DNA of 21,278 bases, from NCBI GenBank assembly GCA_021801615.1, contig JAJYXS010000088.1, forward strand, positions 1 through 21,278. Reading direction: 5' to 3'. Made by a program: the position numbers and the translations under genes. This document shows, piece after piece, positions 15,713 to 21,278 of the stretch. Source of the DNA: Actinomycetes bacterium (GTDB taxonomy: Bacteria; Actinomycetota; Acidimicrobiia; Acidimicrobiales; RAAP-2). How positions within the stretch are numbered: the stretch's first letter is position 1; each line of letters begins with the position of its first letter. The notes beneath the pieces were generated by a model. That model saw nothing but the letters and a program-made list of their open reading frames with translations. It was not told the DNA's origin and did not search any database.

Positions 15713-17219
15713 GGAACCCCGAGGATCGTGGGGTGCGCTCGAGGAGCGGCGTGGCGACGACGGTGGCGGCGATGACGACCCCGAGGACTGCGAACGCCAC
15801 GCCCAGGTGCGCGTCGGAACCCCCCATGAGCAGGCTCACGGCGAGCGGGCCGAGTGCTTGGCCTCCGGTCGAGCCGACCCCCCACACGAGCGCATTGCCA
15901 GTCGTGGAGGACTCCCTGGGGACGTAGTCAGCCGCCAAGGACAGCAAGAGAGGGAACCCGCTGAAGGTGAACAGCCCGAACACGACGAGCGACAAGAGCG
16001 CCTCCGATCCGTGACCGGCCGTCGAGAGGAACCAGAAGACGCCGCCAGCCGAGCCCAGGCTGTCGACGGCCAGCACGAGACGCTTGTCGAACCGGTCGAC
16101 GAGCAAGCCGAACACGGGCTGCCCGAGGATCCCGCCGGCGTACATCACCGTCACGGCGACTCCGAGGCCCGCCGAGATCCCCGCGTGGCGCTCGGCGGTG
16201 AGGTAGATGGGGACCCATGACACGATCCCGATGAACGCAAGGGACCGGAGGAAGGCGATCCCCATCAGCGCGATGACGCTCCTGCTGAGCAATGAGCGGA
16301 GCGAGGCTCCCGGCGAGGGCGAGCCCGCTGCGGGCGCGGTCTCGGCTCCCGGAGTCACTGCGTGGCCGTCGGCGGCGCCTGCTCCCTTGGCTGTCTCGGC
16401 TGCCTCGGCCACGACCGCACTTCGCGTGAGGCGACCGGCTCGGGCGGTACTTGCCTCTCCGGGAAGCTCTACCGCGACGACCACCGCGGCGAGAAGGCTG
16501 AGGACTGCGAAGACGACGGTCGTGGCAGGCCTCGAGATCCCCATGGCGGCGACGACGAAGAAGAGCGCCGGGTAGAGCGCGCGTCCGACGCTCCCGAACG
16601 CACCGTTGACGCCGAGCGCCTTGCCCCGAGAGCCTGCAGGGAAGCCGAGCTGGAGCAAGGAGCCGCCGAGGGGGTGGTAGAAGGAGCTGCCGACTCCGGC
16701 GACCGCTGCGGCCAGCACCATCAGGACGTCGCTCGGGATGCCTGCCAAGGCAAGCGAGGAGTAGAAACCGAGCAGGCTCACGCCGAGGGTGGCGATGCCC
16801 ACCGCGATCATGAGGCCTCGCCGACCGATCGCGTCCGCCACCAAGCCGACCGCGATGCCAAAGCCTGCCGAGGTGACGTAGAAGGTCGTCAGCATTGCCG
16901 TGATCATCACCGTCGAGGCGTGGTGGTCCTGGGAGAGCAGATCCCCGATGACCGGGATGAAGAAGACGACTCCGTCGTTCAGGAAATGGGCCAAGGACGT
17001 GATGCCGAGCAGGCGAGCGGACCCAGGCGGAGAGCGGCGTGTGCTGGGGCTCGTGCTGGGGCGTGCCGTCGAGTCCGCGCTCCGTTGGCCGTCGGCCTCG
17101 GCGAGCTGCCGAGAGGTGGGAGGAGGCCGTGTCGCGCTGCCGACCGCTTGCCCTTCCGCCCCGGCCTCGTGGTTCGACGTCGACTGCCGGTTTTGCGCGT
17201 GACCAGGTCTGGTAGTCAT
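15699..17219 (-). CDS. MFS transporter (MarR-linked)
   Basis: A 506-residue inner-membrane transporter. The first 70 residues are a polar, Ser/Thr/Arg-rich tail. About twelve hydrophobic segments follow, starting LLGITSLAHFLNDGVVFFIPVIG, a first helix seen in fosmidomycin-resistance/Fsr-like MFS proteins. VADAIGRRG fits the MFS motif A loop, and LVDRFDKR is its counterpart in the second half. An Ala/Gly-rich cytoplasmic loop separates the two halves. Substrate unknown; drug or metabolite efflux is the usual role of MarR-linked MFS genes. The ATG at 17219 overlaps the MarR stop as ATGA, so translation is coupled; the frame is open upstream but runs inside the MarR gene. The C-terminus ends within a 16-bp duplication (15681-15712). 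Confidence 0.9.
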   Translation of the reverse strand: MTTRPGHAQNRQSTSNHEAGAEGQAVGSATRPPPTSRQLAEADGQRSADSTARPSTSPSTRRSPPGSARLLGITSLAHFLNDGVVFFIPVIGDLLSQDHHASTVMITAMLTTFYVTSAGFGIAVGLVADAIGRRGLMIAVGIATLGVSLLGFYSSLALAGIPSDVLMVLAAAVAGVGSSFYHPLGGSLLQLGFPAGSRGKALGVNGAFGSVGRALYPALFFVVAAMGISRPATTVVFAVLSLLAAVVVAVELPGEASTARAGRLTRSAVVAEAAETAKGAGAADGHAVTPGAETAPAAGSPSPGASLRSLLSRSVIALMGIAFLRSLAFIGIVSWVPIYLTAERHAGISAGLGVAVTVMYAGGILGQPVFGLLVDRFDKRLVLAVDSLGSAGGVFWFLSTAGHGSEALLSLVVFGLFTFSGFPLLLSLAADYVPRESSTTGNALVWGVGSTGGQALGPLAVSLLMGGSDAHLGVAFAVLGVVIAATVVATPLLERTPRSSGFPLFG

Positions 17220-17761
17220 CGTCGCCCGCTCGGTCCTGGGTGCAGGTGCCGGTCCCCGAGCGACGAGCGCTCGGCCCCGGCCCCGAGGATCCGCTCCAGG
17301 CGAGCCAGCAGGCGGCGCAGCTCGTCGAGCTCGTAGGCGCCGACCAGGCGTGCAAGACGCCCTTCCCATGCTGCGGCCCGCTCGGACACGTTATGTGCAA
17401 GGGCCTGACCATCGTCGGTCGGGACCAGCTCGCGCCGTTGGCGATGGGAGGGATCCGCAACGGAGCGAAGAAGACCGGCTTCTTCGAGGCGATCGGCGAG
17501 GTGTTTGGCGTTCATCGGGTCCGTGCGCATCCTGCGTGCCAGCTCCCGGATCCCCGAGCGCGGATATTCACAGACGACACGCAACAGTGCAGCTTGGGGA
17601 GCGCTGAGCCCGAGGTCGGCGATCTGCTGCTCCCAGGCTTCTCGAAGCGACCGGTGGACGCGACCTAGCTGGAACCCGAGCTCGGAGTCGAGCCGACCTT
17701 CGAAGGCCTGACCGAGCCGCTCGTCCTGTGCGGCCGTCGCCTCGTTCCCGTTCATCTTCAC
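17216..17761 (-). CDS. MarR-family transcriptional regulator
   Basis: A 181-residue cytosolic DNA-binding protein of the winged-helix MarR type, which usually acts as a dimeric repressor released by small ligands. The order is: N-terminal helix (LGFQLGRVHRSLREAWEQQIADLGLSAPQ-type pattern), helix-turn-helix IRELARRMRTDPMNAKHLADRLEEAGL, wing with DPSHRQRRELVPTDDG, then the C-terminal dimerisation helices. The N-terminal 25 residues are extra and polar. The start is uncertain: GTG 17761 has GAGG 8 nt upstream and is used here; GTG 17770 and ATG 17755 are alternatives. The stop overlaps the MFS start, so both form one operon. Two dyads upstream (17807-17827 and 17855-17876) are candidate self-regulatory operators. 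Confidence 0.9.
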   Translation of the reverse strand: MKMNGNEATAAQDERLGQAFEGRLDSELGFQLGRVHRSLREAWEQQIADLGLSAPQAALLRVVCEYPRSGIRELARRMRTDPMNAKHLADRLEEAGLLRSVADPSHRQRRELVPTDDGQALAHNVSERAAAWEGRLARLVGAYELDELRRLLARLERILGAGAERSSLGDRHLHPGPSGRR

Positions 17762-17828
17762 CGTCGTCACCTCGCGACCGTCACCTCTGCACCGTTGTCA
17801 CCTCTCGACGGTCACCCATGGACCGTCA
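17760..17828. repeat. Degenerate 14-17 bp repeats at the MarR leader
   Basis: On the minus strand, GAGGTGAC-type blocks followed by ACGGT recur about four times just before and into the MarR start. Because GAGGTGA resembles a ribosome-binding site, several near-equivalent sites sit in tandem ahead of the true start, which complicates start choice. Confidence 0.6.
17807..17827. promoter_or_regulatory. Second dyad upstream of marR-MFS
   Basis: GACGGTC at 17807-17813 and GACCGTC at 17821-17827 form a perfect 7-bp inverted repeat with a 7-nt spacer, about 45 bp upstream of the regulator start. It could be a second operator or a leader hairpin; part of its left arm belongs to the degenerate repeats. 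Confidence 0.4.
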
Positions 17829-17854
17829 GCTGCGCGCCGGCGCCTTTGCCAGTC

Positions 17855-17876
17855 AACCGTAGATGATCCTACGGTT
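17855..17876. promoter_or_regulatory. Candidate MarR operator
   Basis: AACCGTAG-ATGATC-CTACGGTT is a perfect 8-bp inverted repeat around a 6-bp centre, about 95 bp upstream of the regulator and in the divergent gap shared with the immunity/DUF2510 gene. Size and A/T-edged arms fit sites bound by MarR dimers. A TTGACT hexamer (minus strand, 17856-17851) overlaps its edge and could be a -35, but no good -10 follows at 17 bp. Confidence 0.55.
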
Positions 17877-18036
17877 ATTCCGCGGCGACGTCATTCGAGG
17901 GTTGGTCTCGAGCGCAACTTCCTCTCCGGCGAGCGCACGTCAGGCGGTCCCATGCGAGAGGTCCCATGCCATACGGATCGCTACAGCAGATCGTGCATCC
18001 GTCGCGGTGCACCTCACCCATGCTAGAGAGAGGGGG

Positions 18037-18525
18037 GTGAGGGCCGTCTTGAGCGCGTCCGCCGGCGGGGCTGCAGCAGTGGGGGTCGTCATCGTCGTGA
18101 TCGTCGGACTCGCGCTCTACTTCCTGCCCACGATCATCGGAGCCGTGCGCAGGGTCGTGAACATCGGCAGCGTGTTCGCGATCAATCTGCTACTTGGCTG
18201 GACGTTGATCGGCTGGGCGGTCGCCCTTGCGATGGCACTGCGGACGAACCCGCCGTACGCATACCCACCCTGGCAGCAGGGGCGAGGACCTTGGCAAGGG
18301 GGGCCGGGTCCGGCACCGCCAGGCTGGTATCTCGATCCCGACGGGTCCGGAGGCCTGCGCTGGTGGGACGGGTACTCGTGGACCGAGGCTCACGGCCCCG
18401 CGGTGCCTCCAGGTTCGCCGGAGCCGCCAGCTCCTCCGGCGCAGCCAGGTCCACCAGGTTCGCCGGAGCCGCCAGCTCCTCCGGCGCAGCCAGGTCCACC
18501 AGGTTCGCCGGAGCCGCCTTCGTAG
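18037..18525 (+). CDS. Superinfection-immunity-like membrane protein with DUF2510 domain
   Basis: A 162-residue two-helix membrane protein. Residues 12-68 resemble the superinfection-immunity (T4 Imm-like) domain: helix AAVGVVIVVIVGLALYFLPTII, a short basic loop, then FAINLLLGWTLIGWAVALAMAL, with the conserved LLGWTxIGW core. A DUF2510 motif (PPGWYLDPDGSGGLRWWDGYSW, about 95-116) follows, then a Pro/Gly/Ser tail of 15-residue repeats to the stop. DUF2510 is an actinobacterial motif of unknown function, often next to membrane helices. Phage Imm blocks DNA entry by related phages, but chromosomal copies are widespread and their role is unproven. The GTG at 18037 follows GAGAGGGGG closely and is placed just before the first helix. 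It is divergent from the marR-MFS operon. Confidence 0.8.
   Translation: MRAVLSASAGGAAAVGVVIVVIVGLALYFLPTIIGAVRRVVNIGSVFAINLLLGWTLIGWAVALAMALRTNPPYAYPPWQQGRGPWQGGPGPAPPGWYLDPDGSGGLRWWDGYSWTEAHGPAVPPGSPEPPAPPAQPGPPGSPEPPAPPAQPGPPGSPEPPS
18411..18518. repeat. 45-bp repeat, 2.4 copies, in the DUF2510 gene tail
   Basis: Two exact 45-bp units (18411-18455 and 18456-18500) and an 18-bp partial copy encode GSPEPPAPPAQPGPP-type 15-residue repeats. Identity at the DNA level, including third positions, indicates recent duplication. Confidence 0.92.
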
Positions 18526-18679
18526 GCGCGTCCTCCTCTCGGCCGCGTCCAGCCACTCGCGCTCGGAGCACGAGCGCGCGGTGCGATCGGCAGGAAGCCG
18601 CTGTACGTGACGATCGGTCGCGCAGGAGCCCGCCTCGAGCCGAACCCAAGAGTGCTGAGGGACCAGCATCGTCCTGCAG

Positions 18680-19891
18680 TCATCTAGCGGCGGCCACCGC
18701 CGCGCCAATCCGTTCCACCGCTTCGGAGAGCACGGTGGCGGACGTGGCGAAATTCAGGCGCGCGCAGCGTTCGCCCCCGGACCCGAAGGCGGGACCGGAG
18801 CTGAGGAGCACCCGGGCGTGCTCGAGCACCCAGGCCGCCGCGCCGACCCGCGCGCTCGCGTCGCCGCGGGCGAGTCCACCGTCACCGTCGGCCGTCGCGA
18901 TGTAGGGCAGATCGCTGAAGTCGAGCCACGCAAGGTAGGTCGCCGCGCCCGGAGCCCAGCGCACCGACGGCAGGTGAGCCGCCAGCAGGTCTGCAAGCAG
19001 CGTGCGGTTGCGATCCAAGCCGACGAGCACCGTGTCCAGCCACTCCTCTCCGTGCAGAAGGGCGGCGGTGTGCGCCATGACACCGAGGTGGCTCACGCCG
19101 TGGCTCACCTCTTCGGGCAGCCGGGCGAGGTCATCGGCCGCGTCCGGTCCGGCGAAGGCGATCGCCGCCTTCAGGCCGGGGAGGTTCCAGGCCTTGGAGG
19201 CCGAGACGAGCGCGAAGCCTCGTCCTGCACCCGGGACGGCGAGGTAAGGGGTGAAGGTCGCCCCGGGCAGCACGAGCGGCGCGTGGATCTCGTCGGCCAC
19301 GACACGCACGCCCGTCGCCTCCGCTGCGGCCGCTACGCTGGCGAGCTCGTCGGGGGAGTGGACCGTGCCCGTCGGGTTGTGGGGGTTGCAGAGCAGGAAA
19401 GCCGCCCCTCCATCGGCGGTGGCGGCTTCGAAGGTCTCAGCGAGCGCAGGCACGTCCAGGCGTCGGTCCGGGGTCAAGGGCACCTCGAGGACCCGGCGGC
19501 CGAGATGCTGTGCGAACGCGTAGAAGGGCGGGTACACGGGCGGGGTCACGACGACGGCGTCGCCGGGTCCGGTGACGAGCTCGAGCAACTGCACTGCACC
19601 GAGCATGACGTCGGGCACCAGCGCGCTGCGGGCCACGTCGAGCACGTCGTATCCCCAGCGATGCGAGGCGAACGCCGCGTAGGCCGCGGCGTACTCGGTG
19701 CCGAAGGCGTACCCGGTGTCTCCCCGATCCAGCGCGTCGAGCAGGGTCTCGACGATCGGGCGCGCGGGTATGACGTCCATCTCCGCGACCCAGAGGGGTA
19801 GGACGTCGGGCTCGGCCGCCCGCCACTTCGCGCTGGTGCGCTGCCGGAGCTGCTCGAGCGTCAAGTCGAAGGGGGGTGCGTCGGTGGCCAT
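18680..19891 (-). CDS. PatB/MalY-type PLP enzyme (aminotransferase fold, likely C-S lyase)
   Basis: A 403-residue cytosolic fold-type I PLP enzyme. Its start region (PFDLTLEQLRQRTSAKWR) and PLWVAEMDV segment are characteristic of the MalY/PatB cystathionine beta-lyase subgroup, which splits cystathionine or related thioethers into a thiol, pyruvate and ammonia. The core has CNPHNPTG, then VVADEIHAPL (Asp about 200, pyridine-N contact) and SASKAWNLPGLK with Lys233 as the PLP Schiff-base residue; RLNFA near the end carries the carboxylate-binding Arg. The length is typical (about 390). The ATG at 19891 was chosen because family homology begins a few residues later; the frame is open ten codons farther up. 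It converges on the DUF2510 gene across a 154-bp gap. Confidence 0.92.
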   Translation of the reverse strand: MATDAPPFDLTLEQLRQRTSAKWRAAEPDVLPLWVAEMDVIPARPIVETLLDALDRGDTGYAFGTEYAAAYAAFASHRWGYDVLDVARSALVPDVMLGAVQLLELVTGPGDAVVVTPPVYPPFYAFAQHLGRRVLEVPLTPDRRLDVPALAETFEAATADGGAAFLLCNPHNPTGTVHSPDELASVAAAAEATGVRVVADEIHAPLVLPGATFTPYLAVPGAGRGFALVSASKAWNLPGLKAAIAFAGPDAADDLARLPEEVSHGVSHLGVMAHTAALLHGEEWLDTVLVGLDRNRTLLADLLAAHLPSVRWAPGAATYLAWLDFSDLPYIATADGDGGLARGDASARVGAAAWVLEHARVLLSSGPAFGSGGERCARLNFATSATVLSEAVERIGAAVAAAR

Positions 19892-19942
19892 CCGCCGGAC
19901 ACTACGGCCTGGCGCGTGCACGCGGCGCCGCTCGTGCGTGCG

Positions 19943-20260
19943 TCAGGTCTCGTGGTGCCGCTCGTAGGAGCGGGCTTCGATCACCCCGGCCGGCCCGGAT
20001 CCGAAGCGAACCATGCGCAGCAGACCGCGACGCATCGTGAGGTAGCGCTCTCGGTGCCGACGACGGTAGGAGGGGACGAGCAATCCGACAAGCCGCTCGG
20101 CGCACATGACAGCTCCGACTAGGGCGACGACGAGCAGCCCCAGGACCGCCAGAGCCGCCATCACCATGAACACTGCGGTCGCGCCGGCGAGGAAGAGGGC
20201 TCCACCGAGGAGCCCGAGCGATCGGCGTCGGTTCCTCCAGGTACGAACACGCACATCCAC
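19943..20260 (-). CDS. Small two-helix membrane protein, unknown
   Basis: A 105-residue protein I do not recognise. A basic start (RVRTWRNRRR) precedes a long hydrophobic region at about 15-62 (LGLLGGALFLAGATAVFMVMAALAVLGLLVVALVGAVMCA in pattern), enough for two helices, and a basic cytoplasmic tail (SYRRRHRERYLTMRRG). The GTG at 20260 is preferred because the upstream extension, though open, is not membrane-like or conserved-looking; the ribosome-binding site is weak. It lies 51 bp upstream of the PatB/MalY gene on the same strand and may share its transcript. It is divergent from the second MFS gene across a gap with a 20-bp palindrome. Confidence 0.6.
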   Translation of the reverse strand: MDVRVRTWRNRRRSLGLLGGALFLAGATAVFMVMAALAVLGLLVVALVGAVMCAERLVGLLVPSYRRRHRERYLTMRRGLLRMVRFGSGPAGVIEARSYERHHET

Positions 20261-20325
20261 GCTCTCAGGGTAGCGACGTAGCGATGCACATGGAGCAGAA
20301 GAGGCCGCGACCCGCCACCGCGTCG

Positions 20326-20345
20326 TCTCATGAGGCCTCATGAGA
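20326..20345. promoter_or_regulatory. Perfect 20-bp palindrome in a divergent gap
   Basis: TCTCATGAGG at 20326-20335 is followed by its exact reverse complement at 20336-20345. It also reads as two CTCATGAG palindromes around a GC centre. It is 66 bp from the membrane-protein start and 101 bp from the MFS start, a suitable site for a dimeric regulator controlling one or both genes. No regulator gene lies beside it in this window. Confidence 0.55.
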
Positions 20346-20445
20346 TGGCCACACGGCATCGCCCACACGAGCAGGCATGAAGCACTGTCTAGGATGTCGC
20401 GCCAGGGGACGCGGGAGGACGCGAGGGAGACCGAAGCGGGATGTC

Positions 20446-21278
20446 ATGAGCAGGACGACACCAACTCGCGCCGGCGCCTCGGGCGCGAGCACGCTTCGTC
20501 GACCTCGCTGGCGCACCCGGGACGTCTGGCTCATCTCCCTCTCGGCATTCTTCTCCGACACCGGCTACCAAGCGGTGTGGGCCGGCTTCCCGCTCTTCTT
20601 GGTCCTCGACCTGCACCAGCCCGTGTGGGAGTTCGGCCTGGCGAGCGCCCTCGCCTACGGGGGCGGCACCTTGTTCGCGTGGCTCGGTGCGTTGCTCGGT
20701 GATCGGTTCGGTCACCGAAGGGTCGCCATCGGCGGCAATGCCTTGATCCCCTTGCTGTCGCTGTCCGCCCTGTGGGCGAACCCTTCGGTCGCGATCGGGC
20801 TGCTGTGCGCCGGGTGGTGGGCTCGGAACCTGCGTACCCCCTCACGCCGGGTTATGTTGGTCGAGGCGGCGCCTGATGAAGATGATCGCAACTCGGTGTT
20901 CGGCTTTCTTCATGCCCTGGACATCGGAGGCGGCGCGCTCGCGGGCGTGTACGTGCTGATTGCTGTGATCGAGCACGTCGCGTTCAGCTGGATCTTCCTC
21001 TGCAGCCTGGTGCCATTGGCCGCTGCGACCTTCTCGCTGACCCGCTGCACCACCGGCCGGGTGACTCCGCGGCGAGCAGAGGCACGCGAACCTGGAACGA
21101 CGAGCGAGCCCCGAACGAGCGAACCTGGAACGACGAGCGAGCCCCGAACGAGCGAACCTGGAACGACGAGCGAGCCCCGAACGAGCGATCCTGGAACGAC
21201 GAGCGGACCTGGCGTGCGGAGCATGCCCGGAGCCCTCCCGCTCCTGGTCGCCTCTGCCCTGTTCGGCTTCACCTACTA
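20446..21278 (+). CDS. MFS transporter, 3' end cut by the window
   Basis: The frame is open from the ATG at 20446 to the window end (277 complete codons), with no stop. About six hydrophobic segments of the N-terminal half are seen, starting DVWLISLSAFFSDTGYQAVW, with motif A LLGDRFGHRR between helices 2 and 3. Then comes a long cytoplasmic central loop made of 11-residue repeats, and the seventh helix begins (LPLLVASALFGFTY). The substrate is unknown. ATG 20446 is preferred because it gives a normal polar 25-residue N-terminus. It overlaps a two-codon upstream frame, ATG TCA TGA, at 20441-20449; the GCGGGA before it is only a modest ribosome-binding site. It is divergent from the small membrane protein. 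Confidence 0.85.
   Translation, partial: MSRTTPTRAGASGASTLRRPRWRTRDVWLISLSAFFSDTGYQAVWAGFPLFLVLDLHQPVWEFGLASALAYGGGTLFAWLGALLGDRFGHRRVAIGGNALIPLLSLSALWANPSVAIGLLCAGWWARNLRTPSRRVMLVEAAPDEDDRNSVFGFLHALDIGGGALAGVYVLIAVIEHVAFSWIFLCSLVPLAAATFSLTRCTTGRVTPRRAEAREPGTTSEPRTSEPGTTSEPRTSEPGTTSEPRTSDPGTTSGPGVRSMPGALPLLVASALFGFTY
21088..21213. repeat. 33-bp tandem repeat in the MFS central loop
   Basis: Three exact 33-bp units (21088-21120, 21121-21153, 21154-21186) plus a diverged partial unit (21187-21213) encode EPGTTSEPRTS three times, then DPGTTSGPG. The exact DNA identity points to recent expansion; the frame is kept. Confidence 0.93.

Noticed and set aside
14005..15885. Long minus-strand open frame under the MBL-fold gene
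   Set aside because: The translation is Arg/Pro/Ser-rich without any family pattern, and the plus-strand MBL-fold gene has a clear ribosome-binding site and conserved motifs over the same DNA.

Overview
This is a GC-rich, gene-dense bacterial chromosome segment with frequent GTG starts. DUF2510 and superinfection-immunity-type domains, a Thr/Pro-rich linker on an exported hydrolase and the overall protein mix suggest a high-GC actinobacterium. An Acidimicrobiia-like lineage is my guess, not something the sequence proves. I see no rRNA, tRNA, CRISPR array, intact insertion sequence or phage module.

Layout. 1-1.5 kb: dtd (D-aminoacyl-tRNA deacylase, +) converges on a two-domain PRC-barrel protein (-) across a strong hairpin. 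1.7-4.6 kb (-): a molybdate/tungstate-type ABC importer encoded by two overlapping genes, a binding protein and a permease-ATPase fusion. 4.7-6.8 kb (-): glycogen debranching enzyme GlgX. 6.8-7.8 kb: a repeat-dense divergent region and a small repeat-bearing membrane ORF (+). 7.8-10.3 kb (-): a conserved hypothetical, a DAO-family FAD oxidoreductase and a solitary FeMo-cofactor-domain (NifX/NafY-like) protein. 10.5-12.0 kb (+): a Cys-type sulfatase with no normal start codon. 12.1-13.9 kb (-): an exported alpha/beta hydrolase and a LapA-domain membrane protein. 13.9-14.7 kb: no convincing gene. 14.7-15.5 kb (+): an MBL-fold protein with an N-terminal zinc ribbon. 15.7-17.8 kb (-): a MarR regulator overlapping an MFS transporter, preceded by two dyads. 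18.0-18.5 kb (+): a superinfection-immunity/DUF2510 membrane protein. 18.7-20.3 kb (-): a PatB/MalY-type PLP enzyme and a small membrane protein. 20.4 kb to the end (+): a second MFS transporter, cut by the window edge.

Functional links visible here are limited: the two-gene oxyanion importer, and MarR-MFS as a classic self-regulated efflux pair. The other genes look like unrelated neighbours.

The most distinctive property of the window is the abundance of short tandem duplications (units of about 12-48 bp) at fifteen or more places. Inside genes the periods are multiples of three; between genes they often are not. I did not find a convincing new multi-gene system. The best leads are the sulfatase start, the MarR dyads, the 20-bp palindrome at 20326-20345 and the repeat pattern itself.
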